A DNA stretch of 32,167 nucleotides from the NCBI GenBank assembly GCA_021798485.1, contig JAJZGK010000009.1, positions 1 through 32,167 of the forward strand, written 5' to 3'. Positions 23,564-32,167 of this stretch are shown piece by piece. Below the pieces are notes generated by a model, which saw only the letters and a program-made list of their open reading frames with translations, made no database searches and was not told where the DNA came from. Source of the DNA: Pseudomonadota bacterium (GTDB lineage: Bacteria; Pseudomonadota; Alphaproteobacteria; Rhodospirillales; Magnetospirillaceae). Both the position numbers and the translations under genes were made by a program. Each line of letters starts with the position of its first letter. The first letter of the stretch is position 1.

Positions 23564-26129
23564 TGACGATCCTGTTGGGCACGACGATGACCTTGCGCGG
23601 CGGCTTGCCGTTCAGCACCGAGGCCACGGCGGGCAGGGCCAGGGCGGCGGCCTGGGCCTGATCCTGCGGCGCGTCCTTGGGCAGGTCCAGGGTGCCGCGC
23701 AGCTTGCCGTTGACCTGCACCGCCACCGTCACGCTGTCTTCCGTCAGCAGGGCGGCATCGGCCACCGGCCAGGGGGTGTTCACCAGCAGTTCGGTATGGC
23801 CCAGTTCGGTCCACAGTTCCTCGGCCAGATGCGGCAGCATGGGGTTGACCAGCACCACCAGGGCCTCCAGCCCCTCGCGCAGGGCCCAGGCGGCGCCGTC
23901 GTCGTCGGATTTCAGGTCAGCCAGGCCGTTGGTCAGCTCGCGCAGGCGGGCCACCGCCTTGTTGAAATGGAAGCGCTCCAGATCCTCGCCCACCAGGGCG
24001 ATGGTCTTGTGGGTCTGGCGGCGCAGCTTCTCCACGGCGGCGGCGAAGGCGGCGGGCGCCGGGCTGCCGATCGGCGGCAGCGGCATCTGCGGGGCCACCA
24101 CCATGCGCCACAGGCGGTTGACGTAGCGGAAGGCGCCATCGATGCCGGCCTCGGTCCAGTCGAGATCGCGTTCCGGCGGGCTGTCGGACAGCATGAACAG
24201 ACGGGCGGTATCGGCGCCGTAGGTCTCGATGATCCAGGCCGGATCCACCACGTTCTTCTTCGATTTCGACATCTTTTCCGAGCGGCCCAGCGTCACCGGT
24301 TTGCCGCTGCCGGTTTCCAGCAGGCTGCCGTCGGCGGCTTTTTCAACATCGCTGGGGAACAGCCATTTGCCGTCTGCGGACTTATAGGTCTCGTGGCAGA
24401 TCATGCCCTGGGTCAGCAGGCCGGCGAAAGGCTCGGCCACATCGAGATAGCCGCAGGTTTTCAAGGCGCGGGTGAAAAAGCGCGAATAAAGCAGGTGCAG
24501 CACGGCATGTTCGATACCGCCGATATACTGATCCACCGGCAGCCAGTAGTCGGCGGCGGTTTTGGTGAAGCCCCGGCCGGTTTCCTGGGGCGCGGCGTAG
24601 CGGGCGAAATACCAGGAGGATTCGAAGAAGGTGTCGAAGGTGTCGGTTTCACGCCGGGCGGGGGCGCCGCAGCAGGGGCAGGCGGCGTGCTTCCAGGTGG
24701 GGTGATGGTCCAGCGGATTGCCCGGCTTGTCGAACGAGACATCCTCGGGCAGGGTCACCGGCAGCTGATCCTCGGGCACCGGCACCACGCCGCAGCTGTC
24801 GCAGTGGATGATGGGAATCGGGCAGCCCCAATAGCGCTGGCGCGAGACGCCCCAGTCGCGCAGGCGGTAGTTCACCGAACGCTGGCCGATGCCGCGTTCC
24901 TCCATCATGGCGATGACCCGGGCCTTGGCCTCGGACACGCCGAGGCCGTTGAGGGCGCCGGAATTGACCAGAACGCCATCCTCGCTGTAGGCCTCGGTTC
25001 CGATGACGATGCTGGCGGGGTCGACACCCTGGGGCGCCACCACCACCTTGACCGGCAGATCGTATTTGCGGGCGAAATCGAGATCGCGCTGATCATGGGC
25101 CGGGCAGCCGAAGATGGCGCCGGTGCCGTAGTCCATCAGCACGAAATTGGCGACGTAAACCGGCAGTTTCTGGCCATCCACCAGGGGGTTGAGGGCGTAA
25201 AGGCCGGTGTTGAAGCCCTTTTTCTCGGCGGTTTCCAGGGCCGCCTCGCTGGTGCCCATGCGGTTGCATTCGGCGATGAAGGCGGCCAGCTCGGCATTAT
25301 CGCTGGCCAGTTTGGCGGCCAGCGGGTGATTGGCGGCGATGGCCAGGAAGGCGGCGCCGTGCAGGGTATCGGGGCGGGTGGTGTAAATTTCCAGGCTGTC
25401 GTCCTGGCCGTCCAGCGGGAAGACCAGGCGCAGCCCTTCCGAGCGGCCGATCCAGTTCTCCTGCATCAGCAGCACGCGTTCCGGCCAGCGGTCCAGGGTC
25501 TTCAGGCCCTGCAGCAGATCCTCGGCATAGGCGGTGATCTTCAGGAACCACTGGCTGAGCAGACGCTTTTCCACCAGGGCGCCCGAGCGCCAGCCGCGGC
25601 CGTCGATCACCTGTTCATTGGCCAGAACGGTATGTTCCTCCGGGTCCCAGTTGACCCAGGATTCCTTGCGGTAGACCAACCCGGCCTTGAGAAAATCCAG
25701 GAACATCTTCTGTTCATGGCGGTAATAGTCGGGTTCGCAGGTGGCGACCTCGCGGTTCCAGTCGTAGGACAGGCCCATGGATTTCAGCTGCGTGCGCATG
25801 GCGGCGATGTTTTCGCGCGTCCATTGGGCCGGCGGCACGTTGTTCTGGATGGCGGCGTTCTCGGCCGGCAGGCCGAAGGCGTCCCAGCCCATGGGATGCA
25901 AGACATTGAAGCCCTTGGCGCGCTTGTAGCGCGCCACCACATCGCCCAGGGTGTAGTTGCGCACATGGCCCATATGAATGCGCCCCGACGGATAGGGGAA
26001 CATTTCCAGCACATAATATTTGGGGCGCGTTGCGTCCTCGCGGGCCAGGAAGCTCTTACGCTCTTCCCAGATCTTCTGCCATTTGGCTTCCGTTTCCCTT
26101 ACGTTGTAACGCTCATCGCTGCGCGACAT
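23550..26129 (-). CDS. leuS: leucyl-tRNA synthetase
   Basis: An 859-residue class I aminoacyl-tRNA synthetase. The HIGH-type motif is [11 protein letters not shown] (45-55, HMGH at 52-55), and KMSKS is at 619-623 in [42 protein letters not shown]. The editing domain has the threonine-rich [20 protein letters not shown] and [20 protein letters not shown]. The zinc-type loop shows ACPCCGAP. The C-terminal [19 protein letters not shown] is the usual tRNA-binding domain. The start [21 protein letters not shown] is typical of the family, with an AGAAGAAG purine stretch upstream. The length is normal. A 94-bp gap, partly hairpin-rich, separates it from DUF3576. Confidence 0.98.
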   Translation of the reverse strand: MSRSDERYNVRETEAKWQKIWEERKSFLAREDATRPKYYVLEMFPYPSGRIHMGHVRNYTLGDVVARYKRAKGFNVLHPMGWDAFGLPAENAAIQNNVPPAQWTRENIAAMRTQLKSMGLSYDWNREVATCEPDYYRHEQKMFLDFLKAGLVYRKESWVNWDPEEHTVLANEQVIDGRGWRSGALVEKRLLSQWFLKITAYAEDLLQGLKTLDRWPERVLLMQENWIGRSEGLRLVFPLDGQDDSLEIYTTRPDTLHGAAFLAIAANHPLAAKLASDNAELAAFIAECNRMGTSEAALETAEKKGFNTGLYALNPLVDGQKLPVYVANFVLMDYGTGAIFGCPAHDQRDLDFARKYDLPVKVVVAPQGVDPASIVIGTEAYSEDGVLVNSGALNGLGVSEAKARVIAMMEERGIGQRSVNYRLRDWGVSRQRYWGCPIPIIHCDSCGVVPVPEDQLPVTLPEDVSFDKPGNPLDHHPTWKHAACPCCGAPARRETDTFDTFFESSWYFARYAAPQETGRGFTKTAADYWLPVDQYIGGIEHAVLHLLYSRFFTRALKTCGYLDVAEPFAGLLTQGMICHETYKSADGKWLFPSDVEKAADGSLLETGSGKPVTLGRSEKMSKSKKNVVDPAWIIETYGADTARLFMLSDSPPERDLDWTEAGIDGAFRYVNRLWRMVVAPQMPLPPIGSPAPAAFAAAVEKLRRQTHKTIALVGEDLERFHFNKAVARLRELTNGLADLKSDDDGAAWALREGLEALVVLVNPMLPHLAEELWTELGHTELLVNTPWPVADAALLTEDSVTVAVQVNGKLRGTLDLPKDAPQDQAQAAALALPAVASVLNGKPPRKVIVVPNRIVNVVA

Positions 26130-26223
26130 GATCGAGGCTTCTTCTTTTCGTCTTGAATGAATTTAAAAGGCCGCGCGGCGCTATCCTGGGAAGGGGGCCG
26201 CCGCGCACCCGGACCCCGGCGGC

Positions 26224-26772
26224 TTAGTTGGGGTTTTGCGCCGCCACCGCGTCGGCGCGCATTTCGCGGGCGCGGGTCAGGATGGTGTTTTCCAGATCGG
26301 TCGAGGTCTTGGCGTCGACGGGGCTGTCCTCCCACTGGCCGCTGCTGTTCTGTACCTGACGGAAAGTGGACACATGCAGGCTGTCGGCGCGGAGGGTGCG
26401 GTCCTGGATCACCACCGTCAGCTTGAAGCGCTCGTTGCCGGCCTCGGGCGAGGAATACCAGTCGGTGATGATGACGCCGCCGAAGGGATCGGCCGAGGCC
26501 AGGGGCATGAACGACAGGGTATCCAGGGTGGCGCGCCACAGATAGGCGTTGACGCCGATGCCGTTGCCCTGCTGGTTGGTGTCGCTCTTTTTCCCGCCGA
26601 ACAGGTTGAGGCCGCCGTCACCGAAGATGGTCGGTTTCTTCTGGTCGCCCCAGGTCGGGGTGGTATCGCCGGGATCGCGGGAAGGGGCGAGGGTTTGGCC
26701 TTCGCCACAGGCGGCGAGGGCGAAAAGGAGGGTCAGCGCCAGGGCCTTCCGCATCTTGCTGTGGATCACCAT
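26224..26772 (-). CDS. DUF3576 family lipoprotein
   Basis: A 182-residue predicted lipoprotein. The start ATG 26772 (MVIHSKMRKALAL) is five bases after GGAG; Met7 is a possible shorter start but has no ribosome-binding site. The signal ends in a lipobox LAAC (Cys22). The mature part has GIGVNAYLWRATLDTLSFMPLASADPFGGVIITDWYSSPEAGNERFKLTVVIQDRTLRADSLHVSTFRQV, which is the DUF3576 signature. The family sits upstream of leuS/lptE in many alphaproteobacteria, which hints at an outer-membrane assembly role, but the function is unknown. It is the first gene of the minus-strand operon and diverges from the fumarylacetoacetate-hydrolase gene. Confidence 0.93.
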   Translation of the reverse strand: MVIHSKMRKALALTLLFALAACGEGQTLAPSRDPGDTTPTWGDQKKPTIFGDGGLNLFGGKKSDTNQQGNGIGVNAYLWRATLDTLSFMPLASADPFGGVIITDWYSSPEAGNERFKLTVVIQDRTLRADSLHVSTFRQVQNSSGQWEDSPVDAKTSTDLENTILTRAREMRADAVAAQNPN

Positions 26773-26957
26773 TATTGCTCCAAGACCGTCGTTTCCGGAC
26801 ATGGGACCGGAATGATGCAAACCTTCTCGTACCATAGGAGCGAGGGGAACCCAAGAGTACAGTTGTCTTAACCGCACATCCCTTTTCCTCGAACGGACCG
26901 CTCCGCCTCTGTGCTATGAGGGGAAAGCGGTTTTTCGAACAGCATGTTGGAGCCTCC
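26773..26957. promoter_or_regulatory. divergent intergenic region between the DUF3576 gene and the FAH-family gene
   Basis: A 185-bp gap that must carry the promoters of both divergent transcripts. TTGGAG just before 26958 is the ribosome-binding site of the plus-strand gene. I could not settle on convincing -35/-10 pairs, and I see no operator-like palindrome. Confidence 0.35.
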
Positions 26958-27641
26958 ATGACGCATTTCGTTTTCCCCCCCGCCGCGCTCACGGTTCTGG
27001 CCGTTTCCGGTGGCGGCCTCTTTCCGGTGCGGCGTATTTTCTGCGTCGGCCAGAATTACGCCGATCATACCCGTGAAATGGGGGGCGATCCCAGCCGCGA
27101 ACCGCCGTTCTTTTTCGCCAAGCCCACCGATGCCGTGACCTCGGCGCCCACCGTGCCCTATCCGCCCGCCACCCAGCGCCTGGATTACGAGGGCGAGCTG
27201 GTGGTGGCCATCGGCACCGGCGGCGCCGGTATCGCCCCCGCCGAAGCCGAGGCGCATATCTACGGTTATGCCGCCGGCTGCGACCTGACCCGCCGCGACC
27301 TGCAGGCCGAGGCCCGCAAGATCGGCCGTCCCTGGGATATGGCCAAAGGCTTCGACGCCTCGGCGGCCATCGGCGTGCTGATGCCCGCCGACGAGGTGGG
27401 CCATCCCGGCAAGGGGGCCATCACCCTGTCGGTCAACGGCATGGAAAAACAGCGCAGCGATCTTTCCTGCATGATCTGGTCGGTGCCGGAAATCATCGCC
27501 ACCTTGTCCAGCTACGTCACCCTGGCCCCGGGCGATCTGATTTTCAGCGGCACCCCCGCCGGGATCGGGCCGCTGTTCAAGGGCGACCGGGTGGATATCC
27601 GCATCAACGGCGTCGCCGCCCATGTTTTCACCGTGGTCTGA
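26958..27641 (+). CDS. fumarylacetoacetate hydrolase family protein
   Basis: A 227-residue cytoplasmic metal-dependent hydrolase or decarboxylase of the FAH superfamily, small single-domain type (acylpyruvase/oxaloacetate decarboxylase-like). Motifs are IFCVGQNYADHTREMGG, PPFFFAKPTDAV, RLDYEGELVVAIG (acidic metal ligands) and HIYGYAAGCDLTRRDLQ. KGFDASAAIGVLMP and LAPGDLIFSGTPAGIGPLFKGD are also typical of the fold. The start at 26958 is chosen for its TTGGAG ribosome-binding site and the family N-terminus; an upstream extension of 14 residues has none. xth follows 9 bp later, so the two are probably co-transcribed although I know of no shared function. The substrate is undetermined. Confidence 0.93.
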   Translation: MTHFVFPPAALTVLAVSGGGLFPVRRIFCVGQNYADHTREMGGDPSREPPFFFAKPTDAVTSAPTVPYPPATQRLDYEGELVVAIGTGGAGIAPAEAEAHIYGYAAGCDLTRRDLQAEARKIGRPWDMAKGFDASAAIGVLMPADEVGHPGKGAITLSVNGMEKQRSDLSCMIWSVPEIIATLSSYVTLAPGDLIFSGTPAGIGPLFKGDRVDIRINGVAAHVFTVV

Positions 27642-27650
27642 CGGCACGCC

Positions 27651-28439
27651 ATGACACTGCGGATCGTCACCTGGAATTGCAATTCCGTGCGGCTGCGCCT
27701 GGAGCAGCTGGCGGAGATCGACGAGAAGCTTCAGCCCGATGTGCTGTGCCTGCAGGAGACCAAGGTCGTCGACGATCTGTTTCCGCGCGAGGTGTTGCAC
27801 CGGCTGGGCTATGCGCATCTCGTCGTGCGCGGCATGAAAAGCTACAACGGCGTGGCCATCGCCTCGAAACGGCCCCTGGGCGAGGTGCAGAAGCCCAGCT
27901 GGTGCGGCCGAGACGATTGCCGCCACCTGTCGGCGGTGATCGACGGCATCACCGTGCACAACCTCTATATCCCCGCCGGCGGCGATGTGCCCGATGCGGC
28001 GGTAAACGAGAAGTTTGCCCATAAGCTGGCGTTTCTCGATGCGCTGACCGAGTGGTTCTCGGCCCAGGATGCCCACCATCCCATGGTCATGCTGGGTGAT
28101 TTCAATATCGCGCCGCTGGGAACCGATGTGTGGTCGCATAAGCAGATGCTGAAGGTGGTCAGCCATACTCCGGTGGAGGTGGCGCGTCTGGCCGCCTTGC
28201 AGGCCTCGCTCGGCTGGGTGGACGGGGTGCGGGCGGTGATCCCGCCGGCGGAAAAACTCTACAGCTGGTGGAGCTACCGCTCGTCCGACTGGTCGGCGGC
28301 CGACAAGGGCCGCCGGCTGGATCATATCTGGCTGACGCCGCCGCTGGCGCCGCGCATCCGCGATGCCGGGGTGCTGCGGGAAAGCCGGGGCTGGAGCCCG
28401 CCCTCGGATCACGTGCCGGTGCTGTTAGAGATCGGGTAG
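27651..28439 (+). CDS. xth: exodeoxyribonuclease III (AP endonuclease family)
   Basis: A 262-residue Mg2+-dependent nuclease that cuts at abasic sites in base-excision repair and has 3'-5' exonuclease activity. Motifs are RIVTWNCNSVRLRLEQL (Asn metal ligand), LCLQETKV (catalytic Glu), YNGVAIASK, VHNLYIPAGGD (catalytic Tyr), LGDFNIAP (Asp and Asn) and LDHIWLTPPL...SDHVPVLLEIG (His-Asp pair). The length is normal. It overlaps the 3' end of the convergent unknown gene by 15 bp, so there is no room for a terminator between them. It follows the FAH-family gene by 9 bp. Confidence 0.96.
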   Translation: MTLRIVTWNCNSVRLRLEQLAEIDEKLQPDVLCLQETKVVDDLFPREVLHRLGYAHLVVRGMKSYNGVAIASKRPLGEVQKPSWCGRDDCRHLSAVIDGITVHNLYIPAGGDVPDAAVNEKFAHKLAFLDALTEWFSAQDAHHPMVMLGDFNIAPLGTDVWSHKQMLKVVSHTPVEVARLAALQASLGWVDGVRAVIPPAEKLYSWWSYRSSDWSAADKGRRLDHIWLTPPLAPRIRDAGVLRESRGWSPPSDHVPVLLEIG

Positions 28440-29099
28440 GCCGAAAAGCGCCCGCAGTTCGTTCAGGCGGTCCTCGATCACCAGGGGCACCGCCTGGGCG
28501 AAACTGTCCAGGGTGATGATGGCGTTGACCATCACATCCTTGCGGAAGGCGGCGCGCAGCCGTTCGGCCATGCCGTGATTAACCCGGCAGGCGGCGGCGG
28601 CATGGGTGGTGAGGTCGGCCAGATCCACCGTGCCGTTTTCCAGGAAGCGCGACAGCAGATACATGGAAAACACCCGGTACAGGGTTTCGTCGTCGCGGGC
28701 GAAGGGCAGATGAAAGCGCGCCATGGGCCGGTAGAAGGCCAGATGCGGACAGCCCGAGGTGGCGCCGATCAGCCCGATCAGCGAGGCCACGGCATGCTGT
28801 AGCGGTTTGCGGGCCACGATGGTGCGCGACTGGGTTTCCACCTTGATCAGCGCTTCCTCGTACGAATAGAAGCGGTCGAAATCCTCGACGAAGCCGGAAA
28901 AGGCGGCGGCGAACGGGCAGGTGGGGGTGGTGTGCGGCAGCGGACAGTGGCCGCAGCGATGAAAATCGAGCCGGGTCCAGGGCGGCGGAGGTTTGCCGGT
29001 GTCCGGACAGAGGGTGAAACTGGCGCTGTCGAACAGCAGCGTCACGGTTTCGACGCCGTCGGGCAGGTGAAAGCGATAGGTGATCCGCTCCCGTGTCAT
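28425..29099 (-). CDS. conserved protein of unknown function with a cysteine cluster
   Basis: A 224-residue soluble protein that I do not recognise. The first part (MTRERITYRFHLPDGVETVTLLFDSASFTLCPD) looks like a small beta domain. Four cysteines follow: C31, C49, C52 and C61 (C-x17-C-x2-C-x8-C, in LDFHRCGHCPLPHTTPTCPF), which could bind zinc. The rest (about 65-224) is helical, with YSYEEALIKVE, LIGLIGATSGCPHLAFYRPMARFHLPFARDDETLYRVFSMYLLSRFL, VNHGMAERLRAAFRKDVMVNAIITLDSFAQAVPL and a C-terminal LFGLPDL. There is no signal peptide or membrane segment. Third-position GC bias is like its neighbours, and no opposite-strand gene competes. It faces xth tail to tail and lies downstream of the glutamate dehydrogenase gene on the same strand, with a terminator between them. 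Confidence 0.82.
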   Translation of the reverse strand: MTRERITYRFHLPDGVETVTLLFDSASFTLCPDTGKPPPPWTRLDFHRCGHCPLPHTTPTCPFAAAFSGFVEDFDRFYSYEEALIKVETQSRTIVARKPLQHAVASLIGLIGATSGCPHLAFYRPMARFHLPFARDDETLYRVFSMYLLSRFLENGTVDLADLTTHAAAACRVNHGMAERLRAAFRKDVMVNAIITLDSFAQAVPLVIEDRLNELRALFGLPDL

Positions 29100-29139
29100 G
29101 GCGCTGTTTCCCTGACCAGTCCGCGTTCACCATAACAGG

Positions 29140-29169
29140 AAAAGCGGGGCCGCCGAAACGGCGGCCCCG
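29140..29169 (-). terminator. intrinsic terminator after the glutamate dehydrogenase gene
   Basis: Perfect 11-bp stem CGGGGCCGCCG/CGGCGGCCCCG (29145-29155/29159-29169) with a 3-nt loop, followed on the minus strand by C-TTTT. It begins 10 bp after the minus-strand stop at 29179-29181 and separates that gene from the unknown gene downstream. Confidence 0.8.
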
Positions 29170-29178
29170 TCCTTCGGG

Positions 29179-32145
29179 TTATTTATCGGTCAGGGCGCGG
29201 AACTGGTGGCTGGCCACCGTCAGCACCGCCAGATCCAGCATGCCGGCGGCCTTCAACTCGCCCATCAGCTGGTCGGCGCGGGCAATGGCCGACCCGCGGT
29301 TGTCGCTCCAGGCCGCCAGGGCCTGATCGGCGTCGGCGCTGCCGTTTTCGCGGGCGATGCTTTCGGTCATGGCGGCCTGGCGCAGGTAAAGATCCTCGAT
29401 CACCGCGTCGGTGGCCAGTTTCTGCCAATGGTTGCCGCCCGACAGCCGCTCGGCGGCGCCGCGCAGCCAGCCCAGGCCGAAACGGCCACCCACCAGGAAG
29501 TACAGCCGGCCGATGGCATCCACCGGCTGGTCTGTTTTCAAGGCGATGCGGGCGATATCGGTGGCCGAGGCCAGCACGATCAGGCTGGCCACGGTGTGAG
29601 CCAGGGCCTCCGGCACGCCCTGTTCGCGGAAAGTGGCGATGCGGGTGGCCAGCAGGGCGGCGGTTTCCGCCGGCATGACCTGATCGAGCTCGGCCCGCAC
29701 GGCGGCGATGCCGGGGGCCAATTCGGCCCGCAGCCGCACCATGTCGGCCGAGCGGGGGGCATGGGTCACCACCCAGCCCATGGCCCGTTCCACCAGGCGG
29801 TTGATCTCGATCAGCATGGCGGTTTGCACCGCCGCCGGAACCTGATTGTCCAGGGCTTCGATGGCGTCCCAGATTTCACGCAGGCCGAAGGAATCCCGCA
29901 CGATGAGATAGGCGCGGGCGATTTCGGCCGGCGGGGTGCCGGTGCGTTCCATCAGCCGGGCCACCACCGAGCCGCCGATGCGGTTGACCATGGAATTGGT
30001 GGCGGCGGTGGCGACGATTTCCCGGCGCAGCCGGTGTGCCGCCATGCGTTCCCGCCACTCGGCGGTATGCAGCCGCCGGGGGAAGTAGCGCGGCAGATCG
30101 TCGGCCAGCAGCGGATCGTCGGGCAGGTCCGAGTCCAGGATGGCCTCGTAGAGCCACATCTTGGAATAGGCCAGCAGCACCGAAATTTCCGGTCGGGTCA
30201 GGCCGCGTCCGGCATGGGCGCGCCGTCCCAGTTCGGCGTCGTCGGGCAGAAATTCCACGGCGCGGTCCAGCCGTCCGGCCCGTTCCAGCAGGCGCATGAA
30301 GCGGTCCTGCTGGTCCAGCATGGCCGGGGCCTGGGCCTCGAACAGGGAAATGGCCTGGCTCTGCAGATAATTGTCGCGCAGCACCAGATGGCCCACATCC
30401 TCGGTCATGGCCGCCAGCAGCTCGTTGCGCTGCTTGCCGGTCAGATCGCCGGCGGCCACGGCGGCATCCAGCAGGATCTTGATGTTGACCTCGTGATCCG
30501 AGCAGTCCACCCCGGCGGAATTGTCGATGGCGTCGGTATTGCCGCGTCCGCCGGCCAGGGCATAGTCGATGCGGCCCAGCTGGGTCATGGCCAGATTGGC
30601 GCCTTCGCCCACCACCTTGCAGCGCAGCTCGGCGCCGTTGACGCGCAAGGCCTCGTTGGCGCGGTCGCCCACCTCGGCATTGCTTTCACCGGCGGATTTG
30701 ACGTAGGTGCCGATACCGCCGAACCACAGCAGATCGACCTCGGCGGTCAGCAGGCGGCGGATCAGCTCGGTGGGGGTGAGATGATCCTCGGCGATGCCGA
30801 AGCGGGCCTTGACCTCGGCTGAGAGGGCGATGCTTTTGGCATCGCGCGGGAAGATGCCGCCACCGGGCGACAGTTTGCTCTTGTCATAATCGGCCCAGCT
30901 GGAGCGGGGCAGGGCGAACATGCGGTCCCGCTCGGCAAAGCCGGTTTCGGCATCGGGATCGGGATCGAGGAAGATATGGCGGTGGTCGAAGGCCGCCAGC
31001 AGGCGTGTATGGCGCGAGCGCAGCATGCCGTTGCCGAACACGTCGCCCGACATGTCGCCGACGCCGATGGCGGTGAAATCCTCGGTCTGCACGTCGCGGC
31101 CCAGTTCGCGGAAATGGCGTTTGACCGATTCCCAGGCGCCGCGCGCGGTGATGCCCATCACCTTGTGATCGTAGCCCACCGAGCCGCCCGAGGCGAAGGC
31201 GTCGCCCAGCCAGAAGCCGTAGTCGGCCGAAACGCCGTTGGCGATGTCCGAGAAGGTGGCCGTACCCTTGTCGGCGGCCACCACCAGATAGGGATCATCC
31301 TCGTCGAGGCGCACCACCCGGGGCGGCGGCACCACCTGGCCGTTGACCAGATTGTCGGTGATGTCCAAAAGGCCGCGCATCAGGGTTTTGTAGCAGGCGA
31401 TGCCTTCCTCCAGCAGGGCCTCGCGGCCACCGTCCTTCGGCGGCGCCTTGAGCACGAAGCCGCCCTTCGAGCCCACCGGCACGATCACGGCGTTTTTCAC
31501 CATCTGCGCCTTGATCAGGCCCAGGATCTCGGTGCGGAAGTCCTCGGGGCGGTCCGACCAGCGGATGCCGCCGCGCGCCACCTTGCCGCCACGCAGGTGA
31601 ATACCCTCCATGCGCGGGCTGTAGACGAACACTTCCACATTGGGGCGGGGCAGGGGCAGGCCCAGCACCTTTTTGCTGTCCAGCTTGACCGACAGATAGG
31701 GCTTGGCCCGGTCGTTTTCCAGCTGGAAATAGTTGGTGCGGAGCGAGCTGTCCACCAGATTGAGGAACCAGCGCAGGATGCGGTCCTCGTCGGCGCTGAC
31801 GATGCGTTCCAGGGCCTGATCGAGGGCGGCGCGCAACGGCGCCTCGTCATGGGCGCCCTCGGGATCGAAGCGGGCCTCGAACAGCCGCACCAGCAGGGCG
31901 GCGGCCTCGGGATTGTCGGTGACGCTGCGTTCCACGTAGGACTGGCTGAAGGTGGAGCCGGCCTGGCGCAGATATTTGGCATAGGCCCGGAGCACCATGA
32001 CCTGACGCCAGCTCAGCCCGGCATTGACCACCAGGCGGTTGAAGCCGTCGTCCTCGGCGTCCTTCTGCCAGACGGCGCGGAAGGCCTCCTCGAAATTACC
32101 CCGCAAGGCGTCGATGTTCACCGCGGCGCCGTCGGGGCTGGTCAT
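29179..32145 (-). CDS. gdhB: NAD-specific glutamate dehydrogenase, large type, apparently 5'-truncated
   Basis: A 988-residue frame holding the catalytic and C-terminal part of a large (about 1,600-residue) NAD-glutamate dehydrogenase, which oxidatively deaminates glutamate to 2-oxoglutarate. Marks are FEEAFRAVWQKDAEDDGFNRLVVNAGLSWRQVMVLRAYAKYLRQ, GGIRWSDRPEDFRTEILGLIKAQMVKNAVIVPVGSKGGFVLK (catalytic region), GVGDMSGDVFGNGMLRSRHTRL and LWFGGIGTYVKS. The roughly 600-residue regulatory N-terminal part is missing. An in-frame TAG (32164-32162) lies six codons before the first ATG, which also has a good GGAGGT. The frame upstream of the ATG (V-stop-I-S-E-V-T) still resembles the family's V-x-I/L-H-E/D-F region, so the truncation is more likely a point change or contig-end artefact than a true start. 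The symbol follows the Pseudomonas GdhB naming. Confidence 0.9.
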   Translation of the reverse strand: MTSPDGAAVNIDALRGNFEEAFRAVWQKDAEDDGFNRLVVNAGLSWRQVMVLRAYAKYLRQAGSTFSQSYVERSVTDNPEAAALLVRLFEARFDPEGAHDEAPLRAALDQALERIVSADEDRILRWFLNLVDSSLRTNYFQLENDRAKPYLSVKLDSKKVLGLPLPRPNVEVFVYSPRMEGIHLRGGKVARGGIRWSDRPEDFRTEILGLIKAQMVKNAVIVPVGSKGGFVLKAPPKDGGREALLEEGIACYKTLMRGLLDITDNLVNGQVVPPPRVVRLDEDDPYLVVAADKGTATFSDIANGVSADYGFWLGDAFASGGSVGYDHKVMGITARGAWESVKRHFRELGRDVQTEDFTAIGVGDMSGDVFGNGMLRSRHTRLLAAFDHRHIFLDPDPDAETGFAERDRMFALPRSSWADYDKSKLSPGGGIFPRDAKSIALSAEVKARFGIAEDHLTPTELIRRLLTAEVDLLWFGGIGTYVKSAGESNAEVGDRANEALRVNGAELRCKVVGEGANLAMTQLGRIDYALAGGRGNTDAIDNSAGVDCSDHEVNIKILLDAAVAAGDLTGKQRNELLAAMTEDVGHLVLRDNYLQSQAISLFEAQAPAMLDQQDRFMRLLERAGRLDRAVEFLPDDAELGRRAHAGRGLTRPEISVLLAYSKMWLYEAILDSDLPDDPLLADDLPRYFPRRLHTAEWRERMAAHRLRREIVATAATNSMVNRIGGSVVARLMERTGTPPAEIARAYLIVRDSFGLREIWDAIEALDNQVPAAVQTAMLIEINRLVERAMGWVVTHAPRSADMVRLRAELAPGIAAVRAELDQVMPAETAALLATRIATFREQGVPEALAHTVASLIVLASATDIARIALKTDQPVDAIGRLYFLVGGRFGLGWLRGAAERLSGGNHWQKLATDAVIEDLYLRQAAMTESIARENGSADADQALAAWSDNRGSAIARADQLMGELKAAGMLDLAVLTVASHQFRALTDK

Positions 32146-32167
32146 GGTGACCTCCGAGATCTACACC

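Noticed and set aside
23355-26156. A 933-codon open frame on the plus strand opposite leuS
   Set aside because: It is rich in Gly, His, Gln and Arg without any domain and lies antisense to leuS, which has all synthetase motifs. Long antisense frames are expected in GC-rich coding DNA.
29206-30822. A 538-codon plus-strand frame opposite the glutamate dehydrogenase gene
   Set aside because: It has low-complexity composition with no recognisable domain, and the opposite strand is a clear NAD-GDH. It is an antisense shadow.
1-32167. A novel defence, secretion or mobile system, or a CRISPR array
   Set aside because: Almost every frame belongs to a conserved housekeeping family in a conserved order. 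I saw no direct-repeat array, integrase, transposase, toxin-antitoxin pair or tRNA insertion site.

Overview
The window is a compact, GC-rich, single-copy housekeeping region of an alphaproteobacterial chromosome, probably of the Rhodospirillales. The placement rests on gene content and order: maf-aroE-coaE-dnaQ beside secB, fxsA, a Tim44-domain gene, mltA and an Smr gene; hemE-hemH-hemJ-rho; mnmE-mnmG-rsmG-parA-parB; and DUF3576-leuS-lptE-holA. It is an inference from recalled family patterns, not from a database search. I see no rRNA, tRNA, CRISPR array, prophage or transposase gene.

Layout. Positions 1-2431 (minus strand) hold an Smr-domain fragment, a small membrane protein, MltA and a Tim44-domain protein. 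fxsA and secB (plus strand, 2609-3696) converge on a minus-strand operon, PPSR kinase/phosphorylase-maf-aroE-coaE-dnaQ (7304-3757), across a bidirectional terminator. Positions 7305-7749 are non-coding, AT-rich in the middle, and carry DnaA-box-like sequences between the PPSR gene and hemE. This is the classic alphaproteobacterial origin context, so I call a probable chromosomal oriC. Reading away from it on the plus strand are hemE, hemH, hemJ and rho. A minus-strand operon for a thioredoxin-domain protein, Ogt and a quinone oxidoreductase follows (15372-11919). Next is a plus-strand run of DUF6489, a 2Fe-2S ferredoxin, mnmE, mnmG, rsmG, parA and parB (15464-21730). DUF3576-leuS-lptE-holA lie on the minus strand (26772-21973). 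A fumarylacetoacetate-hydrolase family gene and an exonuclease III gene (plus), an unrecognised cysteine-bearing protein (minus) and the catalytic part of a large NAD-glutamate dehydrogenase (minus) complete the window.

How it works together. The region carries the origin together with its segregation system: ParA, ParB and four parS sites, three perfect 16-mers and one 15/16 match, 4-12 kb from the putative origin. One parS forms the stem of an intrinsic-terminator-like hairpin downstream of rho. One sits just upstream of mnmG. Two lie inside the rsmG reading frame, where each encodes Val-Ser-Arg-Glu-Thr. A roughly 128-bp hairpin-rich repeat occurs twice in opposite orientation, directly after the rho and parB stop codons, so it brackets the parS/par segment.

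The right end needs caution. The glutamate dehydrogenase frame is closed by a TAG just upstream of its first ATG, and that stretch resembles the end of the Illumina P5 oligonucleotide, so the apparent N-terminal truncation may be a contig-end artefact. I found no clear novel multi-gene system. The unusual material is the non-coding architecture: composite parS sites, the inverted repeat pair and a leader ORF coupled to rho.
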